From assembly GCA_020137815.1 (NCBI GenBank), contig CM035352.1:6734025-6798024 (forward strand): a stretch of 64,000 nucleotides of DNA, in the 5' to 3' direction. The position numbers were made by a program, and so were the translations under genes. This stretch comes from Hormiphora californensis. Its lineage: Eukaryota > Ctenophora > Tentaculata > Cydippida > Pleurobrachiidae. Shown here piece after piece: positions 39,386-52,480 of this stretch. Under the pieces are notes generated by a model that did no database searches, was not told the origin of the DNA, and saw only the letters and a program-made list of their open reading frames with translations. Positions within the stretch are counted from its first letter, which is position 1. The number at the start of each line of letters is the position of its first letter.

Positions 39386-41267
39386 CTATAAATGATTTCT
39401 CAAAATGTTCTGTCCGTGGCTCTGCATTGCCTTCACAATGTTCAAATATTGACTGTTATTGGGAAACATGGCCTGGAGTTGCTGGTTTGTTGGCATTTTG
39501 CCCGCTGCCGGGGGTAGTCTGGGGGGACCCCCTGCCGCACTGGAGGGCAGAGGGGCGAAGGAAGGTTTCATGGAGGGGTGAGGGAGGTGTGACGTAGGAC
39601 TAGGGTGGGGTGGTGCCGCTGGCTGGGCTGGTTGAGGGGGACGAGCCCCTCCATTTGATCCCATGAATATAATCTCATCATCATCCGTCTTTAACTTGCA
39701 CTCGTGCTTCTTTTCTGACTTGTGCCGCCGCTGAAACAAGATAATGGAGGATAGTTTATACAGATTGATACATTGATGGTTGTTGCATATAAAGATAAAA
39801 CTACACTCTACAGCTAGGTATTCATCAATTCATCGGTTAACTGTTAGGTAACTTACAGCCATAATAGGAAAGAGTGTGTGAAATGGAAAGGGGCTCTCTC
39901 GTTTTCGCTTCTCGCCCGGCATTGGTGGCGGTTGATGTTGCTGCGACCGTTGTTGCGCTTGTTGCTGTTGCGCTTGTTGTTGTTGCGCTTGTTGTTGCTG
40001 TTGCTGTGCTTGTTGTTGCTGTTGCTGTGCTTGTTGTTGTTGCTGTTGTTGTTGGAGATGATGTTGTTGTTGTTGTTGATGAACAGCGGACAATTGTGAC
40101 AAATCGTAACTCCGAGCGGCGTTTATTTGTTGTTGATGCAATTGTTGTTGAGCAGGGTTGAGGACTTGGTTCTGGAAGAATCGTGCCCACGCCTCCTGGG
40201 CCTCAGGGTTTTGTAGGTTCAACTGGTGGGCCTGGTGCCGGGCAACTAGGGCATCCCTGTTAGCTGCCTGCATTAACTGCTCCTCTAGGAACTTTTGCTG
40301 AAAATAGAGTGTTGTTAGTTTAGGGAGATGAGCCAATGTGTAATGTGAGAAGAGGGGAGTGAGCGTTAGAAAAATCTAAAAGTTTGTCGTGATATCCTCA
40401 AAAATCATTTTCTTTGTATTCTCGTTCTCCCCCTCAGTCCTCAGTCCTCACTCCCTATGCTATACTACATGCACTAAATAGTATACCGACATCAATACAT
40501 TTACCATTTCATGCAAATAGGAGATGTCTTATCTGAGAAGTTCTTAAATCGATCTCAGTGAGAACGGATGAATCTCGTTTACATGATAGAACATACCTCC
40601 GGCCCAGAACGAGCAGCTTTCAGTAACTCCTGTATCCTCTCCTCCCTTAGGTGTTGCTGTTGCTGAGCGAGTTGTTGGCGCTGCTGTTCCCGATTCAGTG
40701 CCTCGATGTGTTCCATGAGCTGCTCGTGTGCGGAACCCGCCCCTGCCCCACCACCACCTGCGGCAGCAGCAGCGGCAGCACCGTGCTGGAGGCTCTGGAG
40801 CAACTTCTGGGGAGAGGATAGAGAGGATTAGCTAGGGAGAGGATAGGGAGGATTAGCTAGGAGAGGGAGGATTATAAACTAAGAAAGCTAAAGGAAAGAC
40901 AAAATTTAAAACACACATACAAAAACAACTGGATGAGAACATAAGATGCCCCAGGGCCAGTGGTTACAAACGCACAGACAATTAAGAGTTACAAACAGAC
41001 AGACAGATAATTAAAAGGTCGAATGATCAGTACGTACGGCGTCTATGCCCATATGAGGCCGGACTCCCGGGAAGATGCTTTGCTGGGGAAGGTTAGGTCT
41101 TTGTGCCATAGCCGCATGGTTAAATAGCGCTTCTGACTGCATCTGGAAAAGCGTGAAAAGTTGTGAACTTGGGAAAATTCTGAGGTGAAAAGGGTTGTCT
41201 AACTACAGTTCTGTACCCCTCCCAACAAATCAAGGGAGAGAGTGAGTGAGAGAGAGAGAGAGGGAGA

Positions 41268-41308
<41 letters not shown>

Positions 41309-41791
41309 TGTGATCTGACTGTACCTTTTGAAGTTTAGCAGCAGCTTCATGTTGCTGGAAGATCTCCAACAACTTGGCCTGGGTGTAGTTGGGTTCTGAT
41401 TTGGGTGCGGGACCCCGGAACGGGGGCATCATCGCAGCGGCTGAGCCCGGCAGTGCCATACCCGGCATACCCGCTGGCGGAATCCCAGGGAAATGGGCTG
41501 CAAACGATTCCGCCTTGATTGGAGTCCGTTCTGCCATGGCAACGGGAGTTTCCTTCTTGATTTTGTCTCGAGTTAGAAACACTAAATCTGTCCGGGTGCA
41601 CCGATCCAAACCCCGGCAGGAGGGACGAGAGAAGGTACTCTGGTTAAATTTCACCGTGATGATCTTCCCCGGGTCTTCTTTCAGTTCAGGATCGTCCTCC
41701 ATCGTGTCAGAATCCTCCTCCTGGTCTTCAACCTCCTCCTCTACATCGAGGGGCGCTGTCGTATCCTCCTCATCGTCTATCAATAGATCAC
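39386..41791 (-). CDS. RERE: RERE acidic linker and Atrophin C-terminal exons (12-16)
   Basis: Exon 12 opens with a 40-residue acidic block, then RGLDRCTRTDLVFL, the conserved Atrophin RTDL segment. Exons 13-15 hold the Ala/His/Gln-rich helical region (NHAAMAQRPNLPQQ; ALNREQQRQQLAQQQ; FLEEQLMQAANRDALVARH). Exon 15 has a poly-Gln tract (about 39955-40078) broken by single Ala residues and coded mostly by CAA. Exon 16 ends the protein with a Pro-rich stretch and LNIVKAMQSHGQNIL. Confidence 0.94.
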
Positions 41792-44700
41792 CTAATTAGG
41801 GAGGTTAATTAGGTTAATAAGAAGTAAGTTATTTAAAGGTTAATTATTATAGTTAGGACCGACGGTGATATATGTAATATGTACTGCCTTTATAGGACTG
41901 TTACAAAGCAGCAATCATTGTTGGTTATGCTTGGGCAGTATCTCATGAGGCTCTGAATTAATATATGTTCTATAATATCGAAACAAGGTTTGATTTAATT
42001 CTAGAGTCTCATAATTCATAGGGAAGAACATCTATCAATGGGGAAAACACGATGGGGCCAAGTAGCAGAAAATAAGTTCTCACCCCGATAGGGGTATCCT
42101 AAATAGTTAACAATATATCGTCACTTTTGTTCAAAACCTCGAGCAAAGAAGATATGGTGCGACTCTTTTCACGAAAATATTTCACCAAATGTATATCAAT
42201 TGGGGAAGAGTAAACCGTTGGAGCATGCATTTATACAATTTGTCACAGGTCCTACTCCCAAAGTGGGGGGGGGGGGGGGGGGGAACTGGTAGAAAATGGT
42301 AGAAAGAAATACAAACGAAACAAAAATATGTACAATGTACTTGTTTCGTTTGTAAAAGCTCCAGAAATTATATGTGGGGGAGGGGGCTGCCGCAAAAATA
42401 GGGCAGCTGAGATTCTTGCGGCAGCCCCCCATCTGTTGAGCTATTTCACCAGAATCCCCCCAGAATCCCCCAAGATACAAGGATAGAAAGAAATACATCG
42501 AGTTTTTAGTACGTGGTTAAGCAGATCAAGTAGTATCTAGACAGATATATTTACTAAGTGGAATGTGATATTATACAGTCGGACCCCGATATACCGGGCC
42601 AAACCCTTTTACCCGAGCATCCCAGTAAATCGGGGTCCGACTGCAGTATACCCATATATTTGGTATCACAAAACGGAACGCATTTTTATTTTCCCTACAA
42701 GAATGGAGGAAATAATCCAATAGTTTTAATCATAACATGATTCCAATCATGATAATTTCCTTGTTTCCTAACCTGATTCATTGAGTGTTTTATCAGGATC
42801 ACTCTCAGTAGCAGGTAAGGGTGTTGTTGGAGCGGCGGGGGCAGGTGTTGTAGTTTCCTCCTTCTTTTCACTCCCCTCACTCAGAGATGACTCACAAGAG
42901 GCAGGCATCTCACCAAACCGCTTGAAATGAAGCCTACACGAGACACACAGGACCATCTTGCCGCTACCACCATATCTCCACCTTTCAGAATCTTTTGTTT
43001 TGCAGTGGTCACAGGAGAGGTCTTCTCTACCTACCAGCTCGCTGTCCTCCGCATTACTCTCTTCGGATTCGCTAGCTGTGAGAGAGTAAATTATTATTAT
43101 CCGGGTAATACTAAATCAATAAAGTAAAGCAGATATGAGTCATGCATTGCATCGGATCACCCTGTAATGTGCGTCACCCTGCGACGTGAAGCGTTTAAAC
43201 TCTCAAAGTCTATTCTAAACTCTCTTCTCACCTTGGCTGTCTGATACAGATGAGGCCTGATCCGAGCTGTGATTATCATTACTCAGTTTGTTTCGTTTTC
43301 CAAAAAGTCCATTTGTTTTCCCTCCCTTCTTCCTCTTCTCTCTGATACTCAGAGCTTCAGGGGTCATTTTCCATAAATAATAATACTCTACAATTTCCTT
43401 TGTGTTCTTTTTGGGCAGATATTCCCGTCGAATTTTGTCGAAATGTTTCCCAAACTGCTTGATTCCCTGCTCAAACAGCCTCTTCTCTTCTTCGGCCCAT
43501 TTTAGGATGGCCCTGTTTACGAAAAAGGGAAGATTAGGGGAAGCTATACGTAGGAAACTCGCTACTTAGAGCGAACAAAGATTGCTGTAATGAAAATAGA
43601 AAGAGGTGATTTAGGGGGGTGATTGTAAACTTACGATTTCTGTGCAGGGAGGGCGACCATGCCCGCTATCGCTTCCTCTGACTTGTAACCACTATTGTGT
43701 AGTAGGTTCAGGGCATCAAAGGCAGCTGTATCATTAAAAGATACCTTGATTCCCTTCTCCATTGAACCGCCGTTACATATCCCCGCAAAGGCTGCTACAC
43801 TTCTAAAGATGGTGGGAGGAAATGGTGTTACAGAGTGTTCAAAAACCTTGCATCTAAAATATATGACCATATATGGTTAAAATCGTCCTGCCAGCCAATG
43901 TGTAACAAGTACTGCAATCTAAATTAGTAGTCACATACCTTGAAACCCGGATGTACTGTTTGAGATCTTTGTCACTCAGCTGTCCCGGTATCCAGCACTA
44001 GAGGGAGAGGAGAGGAGAGGTTAAAACAAACGATATTAAAAAATTAACAGGGAACAAACAGAAGAGGGAGAGATAGGAGAGATCTTGCAGGAGAGATAAA
44101 GATTGAAAACAGGGAAAAAGCAATACATGCCTCTTTTGCAGAGAAGAAATAAAACAAAAACGCCCACCACAGAGTCATAAAATAGAGAAGGAGAGAGAGA
44201 AAAAGTGAGAGAGAGAGATTGAGATTATAAAATGCTTTACATTACGCAAAGCTTGGTTATATAGCATTGAACTGCGAAAAACTTTGACGTAAAGACATTT
44301 CAAGTGGTTGCAGCGGAAGAAATATTGCCCCTGGTGTAGCAGTTGTACGACAAAATGTACAACAACAAGTATACCGATAACTGCAGATGTAGGAAAATGC
44401 TAATTAATCGAATAATTATTGGATGCTTAACCGAATAATAAATGATAATACCATAGCTGGAGTATATTACACTAGGAAAGATGAATAGCTGGAAATATAG
44501 TGAGAAAGGGATAAACTGTAGAATTGGGGGGTTGTGAGTGTGATACGCTTAATTAGACGGGCACCCCATGACAATTTGCAAAAAGTGAAGAGAAGTGGGG
44601 GAAGGAGAGGAAGAAGAGAGAGAGTGGTAGGAGTTGGGGGAGGAGAGGAGAGAGAACCCGGGGTTTTGGGGGAGGGAAAAAAATTTAAAAATTTGGAAAA

Positions 44701-47700
44701 ACCCCACACCAAGGGGAAAGGAAAAAAATAGAGCGACAATAATGATACCTGGGGGTGAAATAATATCAGACCTCCTTAGTTATTTTTAAAAACGGCCAAC
44801 AAGACCCCCCCCCAAAATGACGGTAGGGGAAAAAAAGACAGGGAAAAATTTTTAAAACCCAAACAAGAAAGAATTGAAAAGGAAAAAAAACTGTATTTTT
44901 ATCTTTCGAAGGCTCGGGACAGGTATGGGAAGCACGGTAAAAAGGGAAAAAAAAGAGAAAGAGAAAAAAGAGAAGAGAGAGGAAGAAAAAAAGAATTAGG
45001 AAGAGAGAGAAAGGAGAGAGAAGTAAAAAAGTGTTTTACCCAGAAGGAGCATGTTTACTCACATTTGTTATGCTGTGAAAGAAACTCATCTCGTCGTAAA
45101 TTAAAAAACGCCCACATACTCTTTCCCCCCCCCTCTTCTCTCTTTTTCCTCTTCCCCCCCTCCCTCCTCTCTCTCCCTCTCTCCTCTCTCTCTCTCCTCT
45201 CTCTCTCTCTCCTCCTCCTCCTCTCTCTCCTCTTTTCCTTTTCTCTCTTCTTTGCTCTCTCTCCTTCTTTTCTCTCCTCTCTCCCCCTTTCCCTATTGTT
45301 TCTCCCCCTCTGTTTGGAAGAAAAAAGGGGTCTCCTCCCTTCTCTCCCCAAGATCAAAAAAAGCGTGTTTTTAAACACTAATAAAAGCAGTCACTTTTTC
45401 CACTCCACATCGCTGGATGGAGACTGGAGACAAAGCAAAACATAGAAGGTCGGAAAGTGATGAACATGTTTAAAAACTGGAAAATATCGATTGAGAGGGA
45501 TTTAAAAAGGGAGTATCTAGAAGACACGGTACATGACAAATATTATGCCACCAGTAATTTGACAAGCTAGTTTAAAAAGCGATTAAATCACTCTCTCGTG
45601 ATACAGCTATCTCCTATAACGGAGGTGCAGTGGATAATAACAAACCAGTAGCAGCAGTGGGCGTTAATCTAGAAGTGGGATGTGTTTGGGCGAGAGAGAG
45701 AGAGAGAGAGAAGAGAGAGAGAGAAGAGAGAGAGAGAGAGGAGAGAGAAATGAGAGAAAAGGAAATAGAATCATAAACCGGTACATTTAACCAAGATAGT
45801 GAAAAGAAAGACTTACTTTTGAGTGAAAGGACAAAGAGAGATGGGGAACTTTTGGGTGACTGTGAAAATGAATTATGAGTATGTGTGTGGGCGAGGAATA
45901 AAGAACAAACACACCAGAGAAGATGGAAGAACGAAAGAGAAGAAAGAGAAGAGAAAGAGAAAGAGAGAGAACGAAGAATAGATTTGAAGAAGAGAGGAAG
46001 GGGATAAGAAGAAGGGACGACTGTTAAGTGTCCTGTAATAGTGTAATGAACTTTAAGATGCACAAATCCAATGAAAAGGGGTGTGGATGTTTGGGGTGAG
46101 AGATGGAGGAGAGGAAGGGGAGAGAAAGAGAGGAAAGGCCGAACCGANNNNNNNNNNNNNNNNNNNNNNNNNNNNNNNNNNNNNNNNNNNNNNNNNNNNN
46201 NNNNNNNNNNNNNNNNNNNNNNNNNNNNNNNNNNNNNNNNNNNNNNNTAAAACCAAAAAAAAATGTTGGGGGAGGGTTTTTGGATCTACTTTTTGCGGCA
46301 TTTTGTTGTTGTTTTCCAAATTAAAACCTGTTTTCAAAAAAAAAATTTGGGAATTAAATTTCAAAATGGTTTTTTTTTAAAAATTTTTAAACTGATACAG
46401 AAAAAGGAACAGAAAAGCATTTTTTTTCAGGGGTAAAAGGGCGGAAAATTGAGAGGGTAAAAGGGGTCGGGGCGACTTAAAATAACCCTGTTTTAAACAG
46501 GTGAGAAGGAAGGCTGAAATCGAAAAAGGGGGTGAGAGTGTATAACCCGGGTAATTATCGGGTTTGACGTGAAAAATTGAAGGGGTTGGGCCCGAGGGGA
46601 TATACTGCACGTGCAAATTGAAGATGATATAAGGGGCGAGTGGGTTGATAAGTGCATTGAGGTTAGTCCTCGTGGGGAAGGGGGAGAAGGGAGTGGGCAT
46701 TAGAATGGACGAGCAGTCTAGTTAAACGGCTTTCTAAAATATTGACATACAAAATTTATGTACGAAAGATTATGAAATGGGCGCTTCAGTCAAATATTAT
46801 CAGGGGGATTAGTACCGCGATAAAAATAACACACACGCCTTTAAAAAAAGAGGAGAAGAGAGGGAGGAGAAAAAAAAAGGGGGAGGGGGGAGAGAGGAGG
46901 ACTACGAAATTTTAGAGCTAGCACAGGAAACGGCCAAACGCAATTTAAAGGCGGGCCCAGCAGTGATGTGTATATTTTTCTCTCGCCTCTCTCATTTCCT
47001 CTCTTTCGTCTCCACTCCCCTTTTCATCTCATACGTTCGACATGCGCAATGAATATTCCGCACTGCATTGCCCTACTACCAACTCCAAAAATGCAATTCT
47101 AGTGAATACATATTCAACTCTTTTTCGTTCTCTGTGCTTTTCTCTGTTCTGTTCTAGTCTCTCTGTCCCTCTAGCTCCCTCCCCTTCTCTCTCTCTCTCT
47201 CTCTCTTTCTCCCCTCTATCTCCAAAATTTTTCTTTGTACCAGTATATGCGACTGGAAACAGAGTTTAACTTCTCTTTTTCTCATTCGCTAATGAGTGTG
47301 ACTTTAAACGCTCTCTATTCCAAACAGAAATCAATGACAGATCAACAATACATTAACCGATTATTTGTTTTAAAAACAAAAGTCGAACCACGTTAGCGCC
47401 AATCGTTACATAATTTTTTGTTTTTTGGTCTCAAAACATACTTTTAAAATATGGTTTATATACGCCAATTAGAACCCCTCTAATACAGAGTGCAGTTCGT
47501 GAAAACACACACCTACCAAAACCATTTGTCGGCCAGTCCTTCTGCGGGTCCATTTTGGGTTTGACCTTAACCCCCCCCAAACCCAACCCCCTCCCCAAAT
47601 CCACCACAATTAGCCGAAAGTCCGGACCGGGATGGATGAAGAAGATAGATCCCTTCTCAGAACCCAAGCGGAAATGTAGCCTAAGAAAGGAAACAGGCAG

Positions 47701-50700
47701 AAAGAGAATGAAAAGAGAGGAGAACATAAAGAGATCAGTCCAGAGAGACGAAAGGGAAAAGAAAAAGGTGGTTAGCGAGAGCAAAGAGTATTAAAAAGAG
47801 GGAGGGATAAAAACAGACGAGACATAGAACGTCAAAGGAGGGGTTTTGAACACAGATGAAAGATGAAGACCCAAGAGAAAAGTTTGAGATATTGAGAGTA
47901 GAAGAGAGCATGAGAAGAGAAAGAAGAGAGAAACGGAGAGAGAGAGAGGAAAGAGTTTTTGGAAATGGAGAGAGAGAGAGAAAAGAGGGAAAAGAATAGA
48001 AAAGAAGAGAGGGGAGGGGATGAGAAGGAGGAGAGAGAGAGAGAGAAAAGTAAGGATGCACATCTGCTTCTTGTAGTGGCCACCACACGTGATAGATTTA
48101 ATGAGCTAGAGGTCGTACAATCATGCTCAGAAAGGTCAAAGAACTCGCGGAGACAGGAAAATATATGTGTGTGTGTGCACGTTAGCAGTTAGGACAATTA
48201 ATTTCCGCTCTTTCATTTTCTAAACTGCCTCAAGCGTGTCAGCTTCCTCACTCAGCTTGGATATATATCCCTGGATACTATGGAATATATCCAGCTTCTT
48301 CAATAGCTAATGAGATACTATCTCAGTAATATCAGACATTATCTCAGAGATATGATCCAACAGAGTGATATGACGTGTCCCTAGATACTCTAAACATTTC
48401 AAAAGCATGCAGAAATTGACTTGGATGGATCAAATGACAGCAAAATGACACCATTGTTTAACATGTTTTGTTTTGGAAACAAGGTCTGTTAAAAACAGCC
48501 GGGAAACTGAACACTATCAAATGTTTACAAAAACATGTGAATGACACCCGACGTGATGTTTACAAAAACATGAACGACATCCGATGGGCAGTAATTACTT
48601 TTAGATCTGGCAAAGACCACGCACACGTAGAGGGAGGAGGACAAAGAGGTTGAGGCAGCGGAGAGAGGGAGAAACCGCAGTTACTGGGATAATACCACTT
48701 AGCTCTCTCCCTTTCTCTTTCTATCTTTCTCTCTATCTCTCTCTAACTGAAACTCTCTCTAACTCTCTCTAACTCTCTTGTTCAATCTTCCTAAGTGTTT
48801 GGGGTCCTTACTCCTTTGAATTATGGGAGTGTACAAATTCTATTTACAAGTGAAACTCGATCTATCTAGAGAGTTCCTAGGTCCAGCAAGAGAGAGGGAG
48901 GGGAGTTTCAGAGAAATGAGGTCAGTAAAAGTAGGAAGAAAATAACATGGATAATGGATACGGGACGGATTGTTGGACCACCTTTTTGCTGAGCAGGTTT
49001 AGCTAGTTTGGAAGCATGGGAGACCGGCTGAGTTACCCAGCAATATGAGAGTGCAGAATGCTCCTAGTGTACTAACACACAGCTGGCGGTACTGCAGAAC
49101 ACATACAACAACACCTCCACCAGCTGCTACCTCGGTCTAATTGGGCAGCTAATTTACGGCAGCTTCTTTGACAGACCTGCACCCCCTCCTCCTCCACAAC
49201 TACCCCTCCTCTGCAGCAACTAACAGCTTACTAGAAATGTTGTGGCACAACTTTATATATTCTACAGCAATAGGGATATTATGTGTGTTATAGGGGTCTG
49301 AACTAATTGTAGCACACGTGTGTACATGAGGGTACTGGTGGGGGTCATACAGTATTGAATTGGAGTTGCTCAGATTGAATTTAGATTGGGGAGCACTGTT
49401 GGTGTATATTAAATGTAATCTCACCGAGACACAGAGGAGAGGTGGAGGATAGGAGAGATGGAGGATAGGAGAGATAGAGGTAAAGAGTAAGAGAGAGAGA
49501 GATGCCCAATATGTAATGAAGGGGGGGGGGGTGAAGCCGAAAAGGTGAATTAACCTAGGGAGACAAAATCTAAATATACCCTATCATTATAGTAGTCTGA
49601 CTCCTAAATACATGCTCTCTATTTCTCTATCTCTCTATTTTGCTTCTATCTTGCTTCTGAAGACACGGAGAGAAGCTCATAAGGATGAATAGTATCAGAA
49701 GACATATAATTACGGTTTGTAGCAGGGAAATTAATATATCGCATAATGAGGGCAATTACAGCCTGAGAGATATATTGACGTTACACAAGAATAAAGACAC
49801 ACAGCACGACAATAACTGTCAGCAATTGACTGTCAGCAAGTACCTGGGAAGAGGGGGCATGTAATACAGGGTGTGCAGTATTTTATGTTGTTAGGTTCTA
49901 ACCCTCTATTACATTTGCGGAGCTCGCGGAAATGGGGTCTTACTAGGTAATATTGTATGATGCTCCCTAGTTTTATTCTTGTGCGTGGTCGGTGTGATTA
50001 TAACAGGTATTTGGGGGGCTGGAACCCCCAGGTATTACCATGCTACCCACGGGTGACACCCTCCTTCCCCAGTAACCAAATACAAACATGATGGCCGTGA
50101 ATTAGCGTGTAAAATAACCTCTCTCTCTCTCTGAGGGGAAGGAAAGAGCTCTCCGGCACTTCACAGAGCTCTATCTATTGGCTGGTAAATAGTTGCCTTG
50201 CTCGACCCTCCCTCCCTGCGCCAAGTAAATAGAGCGAACAAGTTAATAGAGTGGAACTTCACGAAACAAGTCATTGAGTAGATCATATATGGGGGGATAC
50301 ACACACGCATTACTCAACTTCTAGTAGCGGTCACTCTGCGAGGACACACGTACTGAAATCTAAACACTGCTTGGACCGTGAGATCTCTCTCTCTCTCTCT
50401 CTCTCAAACCCTGACGGAGGGCAATTAACCCTTCATTAATTGCCATCATGTGGAGAGAAAAGCAATTTAACAGATAGTAAATTGTCAGTATGACATAACC
50501 AGTTTCGGAACAGTATCTTGCCTTGCTCGACATATATAAACATAACAAACAGTATCAGGAATGAAAGTAGTGCTGCAGTATCAGGGCGGGGACATAAAAT
50601 ATGGAAAGTGTATACACTACTAAAATTGAGGCGTAACGGATAAAATGAGAAAGCGAGAATGAGGGATAGATAGGGAGAGAGAGAGAGATGAAGAGAGAGA

Positions 50701-50714
50701 GAAGAGAGAGAGAG

Positions 50715-50745
<31 letters not shown>

Positions 50746-51870
50746 AGAGAGAGAGTGAGAGAGAGAGAGTGAGAGAGAGAGCGATAGTTGGCAACTAGCT
50801 ACACTTTCCTGCCGATCACTGTGTGCAAGCTAACTTCTAGTAGAGTACAGCACGTGACTTGGTGTATCTAACTGACAATATGAGAGAGGGGGAGGGGCTT
50901 GTCATGTGTTTACGAGATACTAGATAGAGAGGGTCGAACAAGACAAGGAGGGGCCAGTTAGGATATGAGAGGGGTGGGACTCAGGTATAACTCCGTTACG
51001 ACTTACGCGAATTTAACTAAAACTGTTTAACTGATGGAGGGAGAGAAGGAGACAGAGAGATAGAGAGAGACAGAGAGAGATAGCGAGGGAAACAGAGAGA
51101 GTGACAGAGAGATAATGATATGTCCTCGTTTGAAGTAGCGAAAGCACCGATAATAACGCCCAACCAGAGTTATTCCTAAGCTGGCGACATATTTGAAATT
51201 CTCGATTAAAATAGTTTAAAGGTGCAGGATATGATTTCTCTCTAACAATTTAAATGGGTACTTTTCAAGCAAGCTGTGGGCATATATAATTGAATAACTT
51301 AACTACCCAGCTTGAGAGAGACATATACATGCTCAATCAACTAAAAATAGGGCAGCGACATATTTTAATAAGGTAGTACATAGTTTTATAGTTTTCTAGT
51401 AGTCACCAATGACTGAGAATTAGAAAACTAGGCAAGGAAATATTGAAACACTTCAAAATTTGATTTGCCCGATGGGCCCGATAAAAATAAATTGTCACAT
51501 CGGATTTACTATGTAATGGCACACTTAACACTATTTTACAAATCGATACCCTGTAAAACAAGACCCGATAATCCCGGGGACCCTACACATATTATTCAGT
51601 GACTATCACCTGCCCTCCCACTTGACCCCGACTGTATTACGGTACAAACCCGAAGAACAACGGTACAACTACGTTGAAAATCTCTAAGGGCTCCCAATAC
51701 TAGTCATTAATTGAGTTGTGACCTAGTGGAGATCGGACGCTTATTCTCCCTGTGTACTGGCCAGCCTTCTGAAAGAAATGACTTCGTTACTTGTGCTAAA
51801 AGATTTTAACAATGTGGAGAGAGAGCAGAGAGGCAAGAGAGAGGAGGAGGAGAAGAGAGAGAGAGAAGAG

Positions 51871-51926
<56 letters not shown>

Positions 51927-52445
51927 TTACAGAGAAATCGGAATGGCTAATAGCGTGAGATCTTGAAAGGGGAGGTATTTCCATTTGCAGGGGAGTGCTA
52001 AAAACCTTGATGAGGGATTGTAGGAGAGGAGGTAAAACCAGGAATCACTATCCGCTAGAAATATGTTCAAATCCTTCTCTGAGATGCTGTTCAGGTGCTC
52101 AACTTTGCATTTTCCCCTGGAAATATAAAATGGTTTAAAGCAACTGATAGTATCTGTCAGATATGTTGGTAAACTTTCAACCCCATACCTACAGGGCCTT
52201 GTAAAAAACGTAATAAGGGGATGTGTAACGTACCAACGAAGCATTAACGGCACGTTCAATAGATCATAATGGAAATTGAATATTCGGGGGGCAGTGGAAC
52301 TGGAATAATACTTTTTCGACGAATAGAGAATGAGACAGGTAAAGGAAATGAACATATTTCCATCTCTCTGTCTCTCTCTCCCGTTCTCTGTCTCTGTCTC
52401 CATTTCTCTCTCTCTCTCTCTCCTCTCTCTCTATCTCTCTCCTGA

Positions 52446-52480
<35 letters not shown>

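Noticed and set aside
39874-40161. Plus-strand Val/Leu-rich ORFs opposite RERE exon 15
   Set aside because: Antisense reading of the poly-Gln tract; the minus strand has a phase-consistent RERE exon.
46148-46247. ORFs running through the gap
   Set aside because: They consist of unknown residues across 100 N.
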